Positions 1 to 11,269 of a stretch of 64,000 nucleotides of DNA are shown piece by piece; the first letter of the stretch is position 1; every line of letters starts with the position of its first letter. This stretch comes from Dermatophagoides farinae (lineage: Eukaryota; Arthropoda; Arachnida; Sarcoptiformes; Pyroglyphidae), in assembly GCF_024713945.1 (NCBI RefSeq), contig NC_134678.1:5952001-6016000 (forward strand), given 5' to 3'. Made by a program: the position numbers and the translations under genes. The notes beneath the pieces are model-generated. The model had not been told where the DNA came from, did no database searches, and was given only the letters and a program-made list of their open reading frames with translations.

Positions 1-330
1 ATTTTACGACATTACAGAAATACTTCGCTTAACTCTGCCCCGATTAGCGCTGTTTCGATATAACGCTGTGCAATTACATTACATTGCAATACATTGTTAC
101 ATTGTATATGAAGAGTAAAAATGCATTATGTAAATTATGCAAAAATAACCCCGCTTTGCGCTGTTGTTTCGCTTTACGCTCAATATTTTTGGAACGTAAC
201 CCCGCGTTAAGCGGGGTATTACTGTATATTTGTATTATATTACTGTATATATGTAGCATTACTGGCTGCGCATGCTCCTGCCTATTTCTACTTTCCCCTA
301 TTTCGACCGAGAATGTCGGTGAGAGAGAAC
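1..330. other. GC-rich island with short hairpin and imperfect repeats
   Basis: This edge differs in composition from the rest of the window. Two partly similar segments begin with CCCCG and continue with GCGCTGTT and TTTCG (about 39-70 and 150-182), and a third CCCCGC starts a perfect short hairpin at 200-216 (arms CCCCGC and GCGGGG, loop GTTAA). The weak reading frames over it contain no recognisable domain. It could be the end of a mobile element or DNA of foreign origin; I cannot tell which because the window cuts it. Confidence 0.35.
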
Positions 331-621
331 GAGCACGTTTTTCAGCCGAAAATTCCGAGTCAGGATACTAATCTTTTTACTTTCTTTTCTGTGTAATAGG
401 TTTGTTAAATATTTATGTTTCAAATTAAATTGGTTATAATTTTTTTCTGTTAGCTGTTCGCTATTTTTAGGCATTGGTAATCTTTTGGTTTGGTTTCCAT
501 TATTACGTTATTTTGCCTATTTTCAATCATACAACATTCTCTTATTGTAACATTGAAGAAATCTTTTCCAAACGTTTTGCGGTTCTGTCTCTGTGCATTT
601 TTAGTTTATGGGTTAGTGTAA

Positions 622-991
622 TTGCTCATTATTAGTTTAAAAAAATTATGCTTACAAAATTTTATTGTTTCACAGAGGATTTTGTTTTTGTGGTTGGGTC
701 GTTTTGGGTCCTCATCTCAAATTTCGTACGCTAAGCTAACATTGGAATGTTTGTTTTCACTTATGAACGTTGATGATATGTTTGCTACATTTGCTACTCG
801 ATGCATACGAATCGGTTCGTGATTCATATAAAGAAATCAATGACTTATCACAGTCAAATTCAACTCTAAAAAAATTTTTAGAAGAATATCCAATGGAGAA
901 TTTTGATTCTGGATTCCATAATAACTCATTTGTTGACCAAATTCAAAACTATTTTCGAATCTGTTTTCGCTCATCGTCGAATGCTTCTTGA
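622..991 (+). pseudogene. Possible degraded coding fragment with a frame change
   Basis: Two overlapping plus-strand frames, 622-822 and 770-991, each read like ordinary protein rather than repeat-derived sequence. The first carries a hydrophobic, helical stretch ending in NVDDMF; the second continues with LLLDAYESV and DSYKEINDL. Changing frame somewhere between 770 and 820 would give one continuous helical polypeptide of roughly 110 residues. A possible splice acceptor (TTTCACAG) lies near 668-675. I do not recognise the family. It may be a broken gene remnant, or the 3' end of a gene with an intron I have not placed. Confidence 0.25.
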
Positions 992-1159
992 CATATAAGA
1001 ATTTAAATTTTACGACTAAAATTGTTATGATTTTATAACTCAACTTTTAATTAATATTTAAATGAATAAAATAGTGATTTAATTTACGAAAAATTATTTG
1101 ATTCAATTATTATCACTTTTTGTCACATGTACAATATTCCGTTGTTGTTGTTGATGGTG

Positions 1160-1342
1160 TTAAAAATTATGATGCTGTAATTGTGGTGACATTATCATCA
1201 TATTTGGTGAATCGTTCGATGAAAGAATTGATGATGATGAATCAATCATTATAGCAGGCTGATGACGATTCATGATGGCCATTTTTGTAGCCATTGATTG
1301 TTGAATTGGATGACCATCTTGATCATTATCGATATCATCTTC
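1160..1342 (-). pseudogene. Orphan 3' coding exon fragment (Ser/Asp/Met/His-rich)
   Basis: A minus-strand frame of about 60 codons runs from 1342 to a TAA at 1160-1162. It starts EDDIDNDQDGHP and ends with SPQLQHHNF. It uses mixed, non-repetitive codons, as a real low-complexity C-terminal tail would. It has no start codon of its own, and immediately upstream (1343 onward) an 85-base tandem duplication replaces any preceding exon, with an in-frame stop. No family is recognised. It is either a truncated gene end or chance coding potential. Confidence 0.28.
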
Positions 1343-1343
1343 G

Positions 1344-1513
1344 TTTTAGTGAATTGTTTCTCCTAAGTTATATCTTTGTAAAAATCCAATTAAATTTTAC
1401 ATTTTTTAACAAACAATCGAAAAACAATTTTTAGTGAATTGTTTCTTCTAAGTTATGAATTTATTTTTGTAAAAATCCAATTAAATTTACAATTTTTAAC
1501 TAACAATCGAAAT
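1344..1513. repeat. Direct tandem duplication, two ~85-base units
   Basis: Units at about 1344-1428 and 1429-1513 both read TTTTAGTGAATTGTTTC, then TAAGTTAT, TTTGTAAAAATCCAATTAAA, a poly-T run, and AACAATCGAAA. They differ by small indels and substitutions. The pair lies between an orphan coding fragment and an array of near-palindromes. Confidence 0.75.
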
Positions 1514-1525
1514 TTATCAATCATT

Positions 1526-1693
1526 GAAGACGAATCTTCAATATTGAAGACCGGTCTCCAAATTTGATGTTTTTGGTCTCCAAAATTGGCGATTACTCTT
1601 CAATAATGGAGACCAGTCTCCACTTCTCTTCATTTTTGAAGTCAGGTCTCCAAATTTGCAGATTTTTCCCTCCAAATTTGGAGACTAGTCTCC
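1526..1693. repeat. Array of 14-base near-palindromes (GGAGAC-NN-GTCTCC type)
   Basis: Five related near-palindromic 14-mers occur within 170 bases: 1526-1539 (GAAGACGAATCTTC), 1546-1559 (GAAGACCGGTCTCC), 1608-1621 (GGAGACCAGTCTCC), 1638-1651 (GAAGTCAGGTCTCC) and 1680-1693 (GGAGACTAGTCTCC). Additional GGTCTCCAAA half-sites lie between them, and most copies are flanked by CAAATTTG or similar. Spacing is irregular (about 20-62 bases). This could be a decayed satellite, a foldback element or clustered protein-binding sites. Confidence 0.6.
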
Positions 1694-1833
1694 ACACTTT
1701 TTTTCTGTGTGCATGCATGTTATATCAAATGGATACATTATTCATACGATGCAAGTTGTCTCGTAGAATCGTAAATATACAAACATGTTCAAATTTGCCA
1801 AAAAATTTAAAAATAACAAAATATATAGTACAT

Positions 1834-2469
1834 TCAAAAAACATTCAATAATCTTAAAATTGATGGATCATCTTTGACACCTTCGATGAATTCTTCTAGA
1901 GTTAATTTTCCATCATGATTCCTATCCATTTGTCGGAATACTTTTTCCACTCGTTTTTCCGGTGTAGCCACATCATCTTCGAGCCTAATCGAATTACCCA
2001 ACATTTTATACATGGCTTTAAATATCTCTAACATTTCCATCTGTGTAATATAACCATCTCCATCAACATCATATATATTGAATGCCATTCGTAATTTTTG
2101 TTCCACCCGACCTCTCGATGTTACCGAAATGGCGCACATGAATTCCCTGAACAAAAAATAGAACAGAAATTTTAATGCAATTTTTTTTATATAATGCTAT
2201 CACAATCGAAGGACATACCTAAAATCGATGGTACCGTCATTATTCAAATCAAATGTTCGAAAAACATGTTCAGCAAATCTGTTTGGATCACCGAATGGGA
2301 AAAAATTTGCATATAATTTTTTAAATTCTCTCATTGTCAAATGATTCATTGGATATTCTTTGATGAAATCACGATACCATTCATAGATTTCTTGTTCACT
2401 AAATCCAGTTACATGTAATAATTCTTCCAATAATTCTGGTTTAATATTTTTGCTTTGATTTCGACCCAT
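1834..2469 (-). CDS. Neuronal calcium sensor protein, neurocalcin/hippocalcin type (NCS-A)
   Basis: Two exons (2469-2219 and 2146-1834) joined by a 72-base GT-AG intron give 187 residues, the usual length for neuronal calcium sensors. These proteins bind Ca2+ and switch between membrane and cytosol through an N-terminal myristoyl group. The start MGRNQSK supplies the required Gly2. EF-hand loops are intact at residues 74-85 ([12 protein letters not shown]), 110-121 ([12 protein letters not shown]) and 158-169 ([12 protein letters not shown]). EF1 is degenerate, as throughout the family, but the usual Cys-Pro pair is Tyr-Pro here (residues 39-40). The stretch [10 protein letters not shown] and SVTSRG are typical of the neurocalcin/hippocalcin/VILIP branch. 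It is the downstream member of a same-strand pair with the gene at 3179-3843, 709 bases away. The family call is firm; the exact orthologue is not. Confidence 0.92.
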
Positions 2470-3178
2470 TTTTTTAAAAAATTTGATTAAATTTTTGAAA
2501 ATTTTATTTATTTTATTTGGATTTTTTTCAAAATCAGCCTGTGAAATATGATGATGAGAAAATGATAATTATCATAATAAAAACAAAAAACAATTCAAAT
2601 GGGATCGATTCAATACTGCCACACACACATACATACAAATACACATGGATTATTTTTCTGGATATTTATGAGGAAATAGATGGGCGGAATTTATGATTAT
2701 CAACATAAGTATGGTCTCATTATATTTATGTGAATGATTGTGTTTGTGTGGGTGCGGGTGAAACGTGTTCTGATTTTATGATGAAAAATGAAGAATTTTT
2801 TTAATCTCATTTTCATTATATGTATGTTGATCTTGTGATGATGGATAATAATGATCAAGATGATGATTATCGGTCGAATTTTAAGATTAAGATCGATTGG
2901 TAACTATGTTTATGAAAAGATATGAATTGATGATTGATTCGAATGAATTCGTTTGAATTCATTCGAACACAAACAAAAAATGTACCGTAATAAAAAAAAA
3001 TTACAACGACAACAAAACATAACAATGAAACAAGTTATCAATTAAAAATGATGAAGAATTTAGATATTTGGTAGTTTGAAATTTTCTCCGTTTTTTTTTT
3101 TGGTCATCAATATATAGAGATTAAGGGCAGATATAAAATAGATGAAAGAAAAATTTACAATTCTTCTCGATAGTTGAA
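2470..3178. other. Intergenic spacer between the two calcium sensor genes
   Basis: About 700 AT-rich bases with no coding signal. It contains a perfect 13-base inverted repeat at 2938-2967 and must hold the 5' flank of the downstream sensor gene and the 3' end of the upstream one. Confidence 0.7.
2938..2967. repeat. Perfect 13-base inverted repeat with 4-base loop
   Basis: TTCGAATGAATTC (2938-2950), loop GTTT (2951-2954), then GAATTCATTCGAA (2955-2967). It lies between two same-strand genes, roughly 470 bases upstream of the NCS-A start and 210 bases past the NCS-B stop. Confidence 0.85.
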
Positions 3179-3843
3179 TTAAGCATCACCCGAAAGTGAC
3201 AATAATTTGGCAAGACCATCATCAATGTTACAAACTTCGAGAAATTCTTCCAACGATATTTTTCCATCATTATTGGCATCCATTTTTTCAAATATATCCT
3301 TTATACGTTCGGCTGCTTCTTCACCTTCGAATGAGCTAGCCGCTTCTTCGCCCAACATTTCATGTAACGCCTTTTTTTTATTTGTGTTCATCAAGTAAAG
3401 AAAAAATTCATAATTTCAAAAAAAAGAAGAAAAAAAATCAAATCAGACATTACCTTAATAATTTTAGTCATTTCATCCAATTCTATAAGACCATCATTGT
3501 TAATATCATACATTTTGAATGCCCATTTAAGTTTTTCACGTGGATTAGTACTTGTGGTGATACCGATAGCAAGTAAAAATTCTTTAAAATCAATCCAACC
3601 ATTACCATCTTCATCGAATGTACGATAAACATGTTGACAGAATTTTTCTGGATTACCACCTTTAAAGAATACTTTATAGATTTCAATGAATTTATCACGT
3701 GAAAGTTTTCCTTCCGGACAATCCACTTGAAAGCCTTTATACCAATCACGTATTTCTTTTTCCGAATAATTTGTATTCTTCATCAAAAATTGTACATCTT
3801 CATCGGTCAATTGGACGCTTGATTTAGAATTTGAACAACCCAT
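3179..3843 (-). CDS. Neuronal calcium sensor/visinin-like protein (NCS-B)
   Basis: Exon 1 (3843-3454) and exon 2 (3370-3179), with an 83-base intron in phase 0, encode 193 residues. MGCSNSK gives Gly2 for myristoylation plus Cys3 for possible palmitoylation. The family hallmark Cys-Pro of the inactive EF1 is present (DCPEGKL, residues 41-47). EF loops at 77-88 (DEDGNGWIDFKE), 113-124 (DINNDGLIELDE) and 161-172 (DANNDGKISLEE) hold the expected acidic ligands and final Glu. The C-terminus (LAKLLSLSGDA) differs from the neurocalcin type. Intron positions and sequence differ clearly from the neighbouring sensor gene, so the pair is an old tandem duplication or a chance cluster. Specific subfamily within recoverin/VILIP/KChIP-like proteins is uncertain. 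Confidence 0.92.
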
Positions 3844-6800
3844 AATGATTGATTGATTGATTGGTCTTGAAAATACAGAGGTTTTCGTTTATATATTTGT
3901 TTTGGCAATAATAAATCGTTCGAAAACAGAATAAGACAGACGATATATAAAAAAAACAATAACAATCGATTTAATGAACAAAATATATAGATTATTGACA
4001 CGGTGCGTAAGATTATCCAAAAACATTAAAATCTAAACAAACAAACAAACACAATAAATGAAACACGTCAATAATAGGTTGAGAAGGGAACAAGAAAAAA
4101 ATCCAATCAAACAATCGTATGGATCGAACCAATCAATTTATTTTGTCGTCATCATATAAAACACAACATGATATAAAATTTCCGTTCTAATATAGTGCTG
4201 ATTTAAACACTAACTAAATGAAAATTTTCAACAAAAAAAATGATGATGGAGAAATCAAATTTTTCACTATGCATTTGCTTTTAATTGCTTAGCAGGATGT
4301 TTGTTTTTTTTTCATTCATTCATTCGACATTCACAAAGTTTGCTTGTTCATTTCACAGTTTATTGTGATCAAATGAAATGATGATATTTTCAAAATATTC
4401 TAGACCTAGAATTTTCGTTCGTTTGTTTCTAATACAATGCTATTATGTTTTGTTTTGTTTTTTTTTTTGTATTTGTACCTTGCATTTTATTTCTCTTGGA
4501 TTATTATTATTATCATGATGATGATGATGATGATAAGTGATTATAATTGGTCATTCAATGACCATGATGATGATCCTATAGCATTTTATTTGACGGTGGT
4601 GGTGGTGACATTTTCCACTACTATATTCTTTGAAATGAAATGTTCATCCATTCATAGGTAGAATACAGAAAAAAATGATGATTTCCTACATAATCCATAT
4701 AATGCATATATGGTGAAATAGTAAAAAATCATAGAATTTTGATATTATCACCAATGGTTACACATTTTGGTTTGGTTATATGACATTAACATACACACAC
4801 ACACACTCAATAATTCTGTAATTACTTTTACCTATAAAAAAAATGTTTCTTTGTGTATGTGTGTGTATGTGTATTGTTTCAAGAGAAAAATGAAACAAAA
4901 ATATCATATAGCTAAATGAAGATAACACATATATTTTACCATATGGTTCATAAAATGTCAGCGCACTTTTGACCATTTGAGGCCATTTGCATTATTAATT
5001 AGCTGTACTCCTATAGTAACCAGCGAAAAAAAATAATAATAATCAAAAGTGTTTTAGTAATAAGTGATGGTCACTATAGAAAATAATACAACTATATATA
5101 TTTTTTATTATTTATACATGTGTATGGATTAATAACATTAACCATTTGAATAAAAAAGAAAAGAAAAAAAATGTTTGGTAACCTGGTTTATTATTGAATT
5201 ATTCATTCAGACCGATTCTATCATCATCATCATCATTATTCGTTATCACATATTCTCTTAGTGCAGAATTCGAACGAAAATAAAAAAAAATGATTCATAA
5301 AATATCACTGACCTTGGCTTGTGGCTCAACATTCACTATCATCATCATCAAATTCAATCAATTTATATTCGATAAGTGAGAAATCATCAATTCATTCATT
5401 CTATTCATTTATTCTTAGGAAGTAAATGAGGTCAATCAATTTTCAAATAATAATCTTACCAAATAGGATTATTAGTGTTACTGTTGTTTGAAATCTATAT
5501 ATACAACAATCATATTTTGGTTGTCATTTATCTAATAAATAATAACCATTGCATGCATAATAAAAAAAATACAATAACAACAACAAAAACAACAAAAAAT
5601 TTAGAAACATAATATAAAAAAAATTTGTTTCAAATAGCCGACCTAGATATGAGATCCCAGGAAAAAAAATCAGCTCACTATGGAAACTGATTATGGACAG
5701 GATTCATGATTTTATGGAATTTTTTTTCCTGTATTATCATTCGGAATTCATTTGGCAATGGTCATTTTCACACACGCACACGTTTGGATAAAAATCCATT
5801 TATTAGTTTCTGGTTCGAAAACATAGGATTTGATTCGATTGAATGAGTGAAAAATATTTTTAAAATTATTACCTTTATTCGATTTTTAATAAGTAGAAAT
5901 AGAATTTGAAATTAAATTGAAAATTGAGTTTTTTTTTTGTTCTCGATTATTCATTTGATGATAGATAATGATATAGATTTTATATTGACAGATTTTGTTG
6001 TTGTTGTTGTTGTTGTTGTAAAATTGTAGTAAAATAAACAAAAAGTGGTGACATATGAAACAAGATGTGTTTATTTAAATGATTTTTTACATTGAAAAAC
6101 AAAAACAAAACAATCGCATCCACAAGTGTAATAAAAAAACATCATTGAATACATTGAATTAAAAGGGAAAACTTTCCTGGAATGGATTTTTGTTCCGTTG
6201 GAAATCTTTTCCATCAAATTAAATGCATTATCATTTGTTGAAATGGCAGTATTGAATACAGTGATTTTGAGTACAAAAACAAAAAAAAATCTTTCATTTT
6301 GATACTCAACTTACCTGATGTGACAATGTGATGATTGGTTGTCGTTTAATGGAAGTGAGGAGTTTGTTTTTTGCCACTTATTATTAATGATGATAAATAA
6401 ATGAATGAGCAAAAATTTTTATGAATCAAATATTGTATGAGCATCATTATTGTTTGTCAATCCACAACAATAATGAAAAATTGTCGATTATTATTACAAA
6501 AACATCATGGATATATATCATCAACAAACAAACGTAATCACAACATAGACAACCAGAATCTGATTGTTGAATATTCAAGGCTAGAATTCAAATAAAATTC
6601 TAACCATTTATTTCATTGGATAAAACTAAAAATTTCATATATGTATCATTAGAGGCCGAACCTGAATCTAGTTGAATGATTAGTTTCTATCTATGTATGT
6701 GTGTGTTTGTTTACAAATGTTATTGTTATTGTTGGACCTTCATCATATGTAATGATAACGGTTCTATTATTTACCTGGGTACCTTATCGTGTTTATTTAT

Positions 6801-8559
6801 TTATTTTTTGTTGTTGTTGTTGTTGTTGGTTGGTGATCATCACCAAAGAATCTATCTCTTTCTCTCTCTCTCTATGATGAACAAAAAAGAACTAATTTTC
6901 TTTTCATCTAACTAGTGGTAAACACCGCCCGGCATATATCATTATAGCCCAATGACGGTGATGACAACAACAACAATAATAACAACAAAAAGAAGATCCT
7001 GAAACAAAAAATGGCAATCATTTCTATTTCTTTGTAAATGGATAACTGTGACGAGATCAGTCATTTATTGACTTTTTTTTCTTGAATAAAATGAGCAACA
7101 ACACGCACACCTAGACAGAAAAAAAACACACACAAACACACATGGCAACCGTAATAGATAATCTAAGTGCAAGGGTCTATCATCATCATCATCATCATTG
7201 ATATTATTATTCAAATTTAAAGTCAAAAAAATTTGTTGGGTTAGGTTTCATACAGAAATAGAATTTATTAACTTCTGGAATGATTTTATCTAGCTCCATT
7301 TTGATAATCGTTTCGATGAATTAGTGAATGAATGAATGATGGAAACCCGAATTCAGACAAAGAAAATTCTTCAATGGAAAAAAATTTTTTTTCTATTTAC
7401 TGTATGATTATTATAATGAACAGATGTATGCTTTTTTGCCTCTCTTAATCCGAATATCCTGTTTTTGATCATCATCAAAATAAAAATATTGTTTATTCAA
7501 TAAACAAACTCGACAACAAACTCAACAACAACAACATTCTCATCATCATCATCATCATTCTATAGTAAGAAAAAAAAAATTGCATATATGCAATCACATC
7601 AGCCACTTATGGACGTATATGTGTGATAAATATACTCGTTGGGTTATGTTTACACACACACACACACACAAAAACTTTTTGATGTAATGAATTTGAATGG
7701 ATGAATGGAAAAAAAGGCAAGAAAGCAAGAAAAAAAAAGACAAAGATGGTGATGATGGTTGAAGTAACGGCAAAAGATACCATGTGTATACAAAAAAAAA
7801 AAATTCATCATCAAATTCGTTACACTATAGCTTGTATATCGTGATGCAAATGTATGTATATGTGTGTGTATGTTGCTGTGATTTCACCATTATCATTGCC
7901 AATTCAATCAACTCAAATGATCCTTATTGTTGGCTGAATTTAATTGAAGAAATTTTCTAATTTTCTATTCGGTAATAGTGGTAAATGATATTGGCGGCTA
8001 TAACGTTTTCGTTTGCATAAATATATCGTCTTCTTTTGTTGAATCACAATCCTCTAGTAATTAATATCATCCATATTAACAACCATATACAACCAAATAG
8101 CAACAGTTGTGTTGATACTTACCACTGTATACCAGTTACCAAAAAAAAAAAAATCCATGCTCAATATCCATGAACAGATGTATGATTTTCAATCCAAAAA
8201 ATTTACAAAAAAAAACAACTAAATCCCAACTAAAGAGTTGATAGAAAAAAAGCCGAAAGTGTGAAAAGAGAAAGAAAGCAAACGACAACGGCAAATTTTT
8301 TTCATTTTATTTCTTCAAAGTCATTCGTTATTATTATTTATATTTTCGTGAATGTGTTTGCCTCGACTTTTCTATCTGACCAAACTTATTATTTTTATTT
8401 ATATATATAGAAAGAAAATTTGGACCTAGTCCAGTTTTTTTTATTGTCCACATTCGAATCTTTTTTTTTTCTTTTATTCACTGTGATTCATTTTCTATTG
8501 TATTTTATAATTGTGTTTCAATGTCCATTTAATCTGGATTCGAACAACAAACAAAAATA
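3844..8559. other. 4.7 kb non-coding interval rich in simple repeats
   Basis: No reading frame here looks like protein; the longest ones are hydrophobic or His/Asp-rich products of TTG, ATC and CA repeats. Notable tracts are (ACAC)n near 4790, (GTT)n near 5998-6017 and 6808-6827, (ATC)n near 7171-7190 and 7540-7556, (CA)n at 7651-7670 and many poly-A runs. It precedes the first exon of the CaaX-protein gene and may hold its promoter. Confidence 0.7.
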
Positions 8560-11269
8560 ATGACTTCAACACAGAAAACGATCGACCATTCTAATCAACA
8601 ACAACAACAACAACATCATGCTACAATTCAAGTTGTACAAACGTATGTATAATGTCAATCAATTTGATTAAATTTTCTATGTGTGTGTGTATGTGTGTTT
8701 GGCATATTCAAAGATATTTGGCATTTCAATTAGCCGATTTTTTTTCAATTTGATCTAATTTTTTTTACAAATATTCGATCAAAAATTGTGTGATAAAATA
8801 CCGGTATCATTTCAAATGAACTATATGGATTATAGTGAGATCCTATAGGATCATTATATGTTATATTCTATAACGTGAATAACATTCAATAGCAATGAAA
8901 TTATTGGTGCAAAAAAAATTGATGATCGTCATGGCTGACAACCACCATCATGTTGATCAATGAAACATTATTTATTCTTTGAATTCTGAAAACAATAAAA
9001 AAAAATTCTGATGAAAATGAAAAGCAGAACAAAAATTAATAGCTCTCTCTGTGTGTGTGTGTGTGTTGAATCTGCTTATGACGATCGAAAAATGTTTTAG
9101 TCACGCAAAAAATACGACCCTAAAAAAATTCATAGGAAGCAAATATAGAATATAATAGAATAAACAACACAAAATTTAATGTCAACAGTTCATTCGAGTA
9201 TTCAACGAATTCTTCTTACAACAAGAATGACGATTCTTAAGCTTTTCTTTTTCCAATTTTATATATCATCAATATTATTAATTGGCTTTTTTTTAAGGTC
9301 ACTTAATCTAATTAAGGCTATAAATATGTAAATATTGGCCATTCTTTTCTATCAATTGATTGATTGATTGATTGACAGGAGAAACAGAAAGGCGAAAAAA
9401 GCTAATAGCTAAGAATAATGGACAAGAATAGATTAGAATAAATCGTGAACCAAGAATATTAGGTGAATGCATGCAATTTTTTAACAAAAGTTTAACAGTG
9501 TGTGTATGTTATGTGTGTCAAAATCTTGTTGTTTTCATTAATGAGTAAGCCGAGCCACGCCAGGATAAGAAATAAGAATGGAAAAAAAAGAGTCATGATT
9601 TTTCTCTTGAGCTTTCTCAATCGATATTGGCATATATACACAATATTCCAGAAAGCATGCGTTGTTCAAAATTCGGTTAACTTGGTTGGTCCCGGTTTTT
9701 CGACCAACTAGAATACCGGACTACTGAAGCCGTTTCAAATTGACAACCTGAAAATAATATATTACTTTATTCATCTATATTGTGAGTACTAAGCAAGCAA
9801 GCAAACAAACAAACAAACAAAAAAACTGGATTGCGGAACATGACAACAACTAAAGATCAAACGAAAACTTTTGTTTTTGTTCATCATTATTGTTGATCCT
9901 ATTAATTTTTTTCTAAATTTCTACAAAAACGACAAAATATATTTTCTCTATTTTTGCTCAATCCATTCATTTTGTCCTTATTATTTTTTGAATGATTTTA
10001 TGACGTGTCGAATTGAAATGAAATTGTGGAACGAATTAAATTTTTTTTTGTGAAGAATTATTTTTGATTTGTTCACTAGAATTTGACAGAATTTTCCTCA
10101 TTATCGTCGGAAAGAATTGAACCTATATATTGTTCTATAAAATGATGGAAAAATGATGAATATTTATAGCTACTCGAAATGAATATTTCAAACACAATAT
10201 TCGAATGATATTTTCATTATTGTCATCAATGTTATTCGCACCAGAATCATCAGTTCCTCTTTAAATAATGACGATAACCGTTTCAATATATATGATGATG
10301 ATATTTAATTTGTAAACATAAATGTGATCATTTGACCTGTTTAAAAAAAAATCTCTTTTTAAAAAAAGAGTACGATCTCAAAACAGATTTGTCCACCTTG
10401 AATTGCCATTATGAATGGTTTATTCAATAATTTAATTGATATATTTTACCGGTAAAAAAATAAATAAAGTGATTATATAATATATAATATATTAAAGAGT
10501 GAATATTCTGATCTGAGTCTATATGATAGACAATAAATCAATCAAAGCCAATTCTATATAATAAATTATTTAAGCTCATCGAATTCATATTGAAAATAAT
10601 ATAAATGGTGTTGACATCACATTCATCATCATCATCTTCGTCAATACCGCGTTCGAAATCATCGCTAGATGCACAACCAAAATTCTATCTGATTGAAATA
10701 CCCAGAAGGGTTGCATTTACCGATGTAGAATGTTCACAGTAAGAGTGTTATGATTTAATGATGATATTTCGAAATATCTATAAATTAATTGATAAAAAAT
10801 TAAAATAAATTTTCATTTATTTTTTTATCCCTCCATACATACATACAGAACTATGGATAATGAAGAGGATAATCCATTCCGTCCTGGTTCGGAATTAAGC
10901 CGTGAAGCGGATATTATTGTCAATCTGATTAAAGAAGGAAAACCAATCACACCAACGGGTGATATAATTAGTGCCAACAATTCAAATGTTGCCGCTGTCA
11001 ATGATAGCCAAACACCACAAAAACAACAAGAAAGTTTGACCAAAAAACAACAATTTCAAACTCAAACCATTTTAGTCAATAAAGGTGATGAAAAAGATGG
11101 TCCAAATAAAACCAACAACAATAAATGCAGCAACAGCAATAATAATGGTAATATTGAACCGGGACAAGTTGAAATTCAACATGGAATTATTGTTGCAAAT
11201 AATGATAATATGCCAACAGTTGAACAGATCAATCTGAAAAAGAAACGTAAATGTTGTTCACTTCTCTAA
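8560..11269 (+). CDS. Small polybasic CaaX-box protein with two alternative first exons
   Basis: The common exon (10849-11269) encodes TMDNEEDNPFRPGSEL, then READIIVNLIKEGKPITP, a Gln/Asn-rich middle, and ends KKKRKCCSLL. The last four residues, Cys-Ser-Leu-Leu, form a CaaX box; the terminal Leu favours geranylgeranylation, the adjacent Cys could be palmitoylated and the KKKRK run would bind acidic lipids, so a peripheral plasma-membrane protein is inferred. Two upstream exons fit it in the same phase: 1a at 8560-8642 (starts MTSTQKTIDHS, donor GTATGT; 167-residue product) and 1b at 10605-10738 (starts MVLTSHSSS, contains FYLIEIPRRVAFTDVECS, donor GTAAGA; 184 residues). Exon 1b has no evident acceptor, so separate promoters are likely. 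The layout (small, Lys-rich, CCxxx end) recalls paralemmins, but I do not recognise the family. Confidence 0.62.
8643..10604 (+). other. Intron between alternative first exon 1a and exon 1b
   Basis: Nearly 2 kb of AT-rich sequence without convincing coding potential. It contains (TG)n near 9051-9066, (GATT)n near 9357-9376 and a (CAAA)n run near 9795-9822. The part just before 10605 would be the promoter of the 1b transcript. Confidence 0.55.

Noticed and set aside
74-371. Overlapping short frames on both strands at the left edge (about 61-95 residues)
   Set aside because: They read through the GC-rich repeat island and contain no domain; composition follows the repeat, so they are not called as genes.
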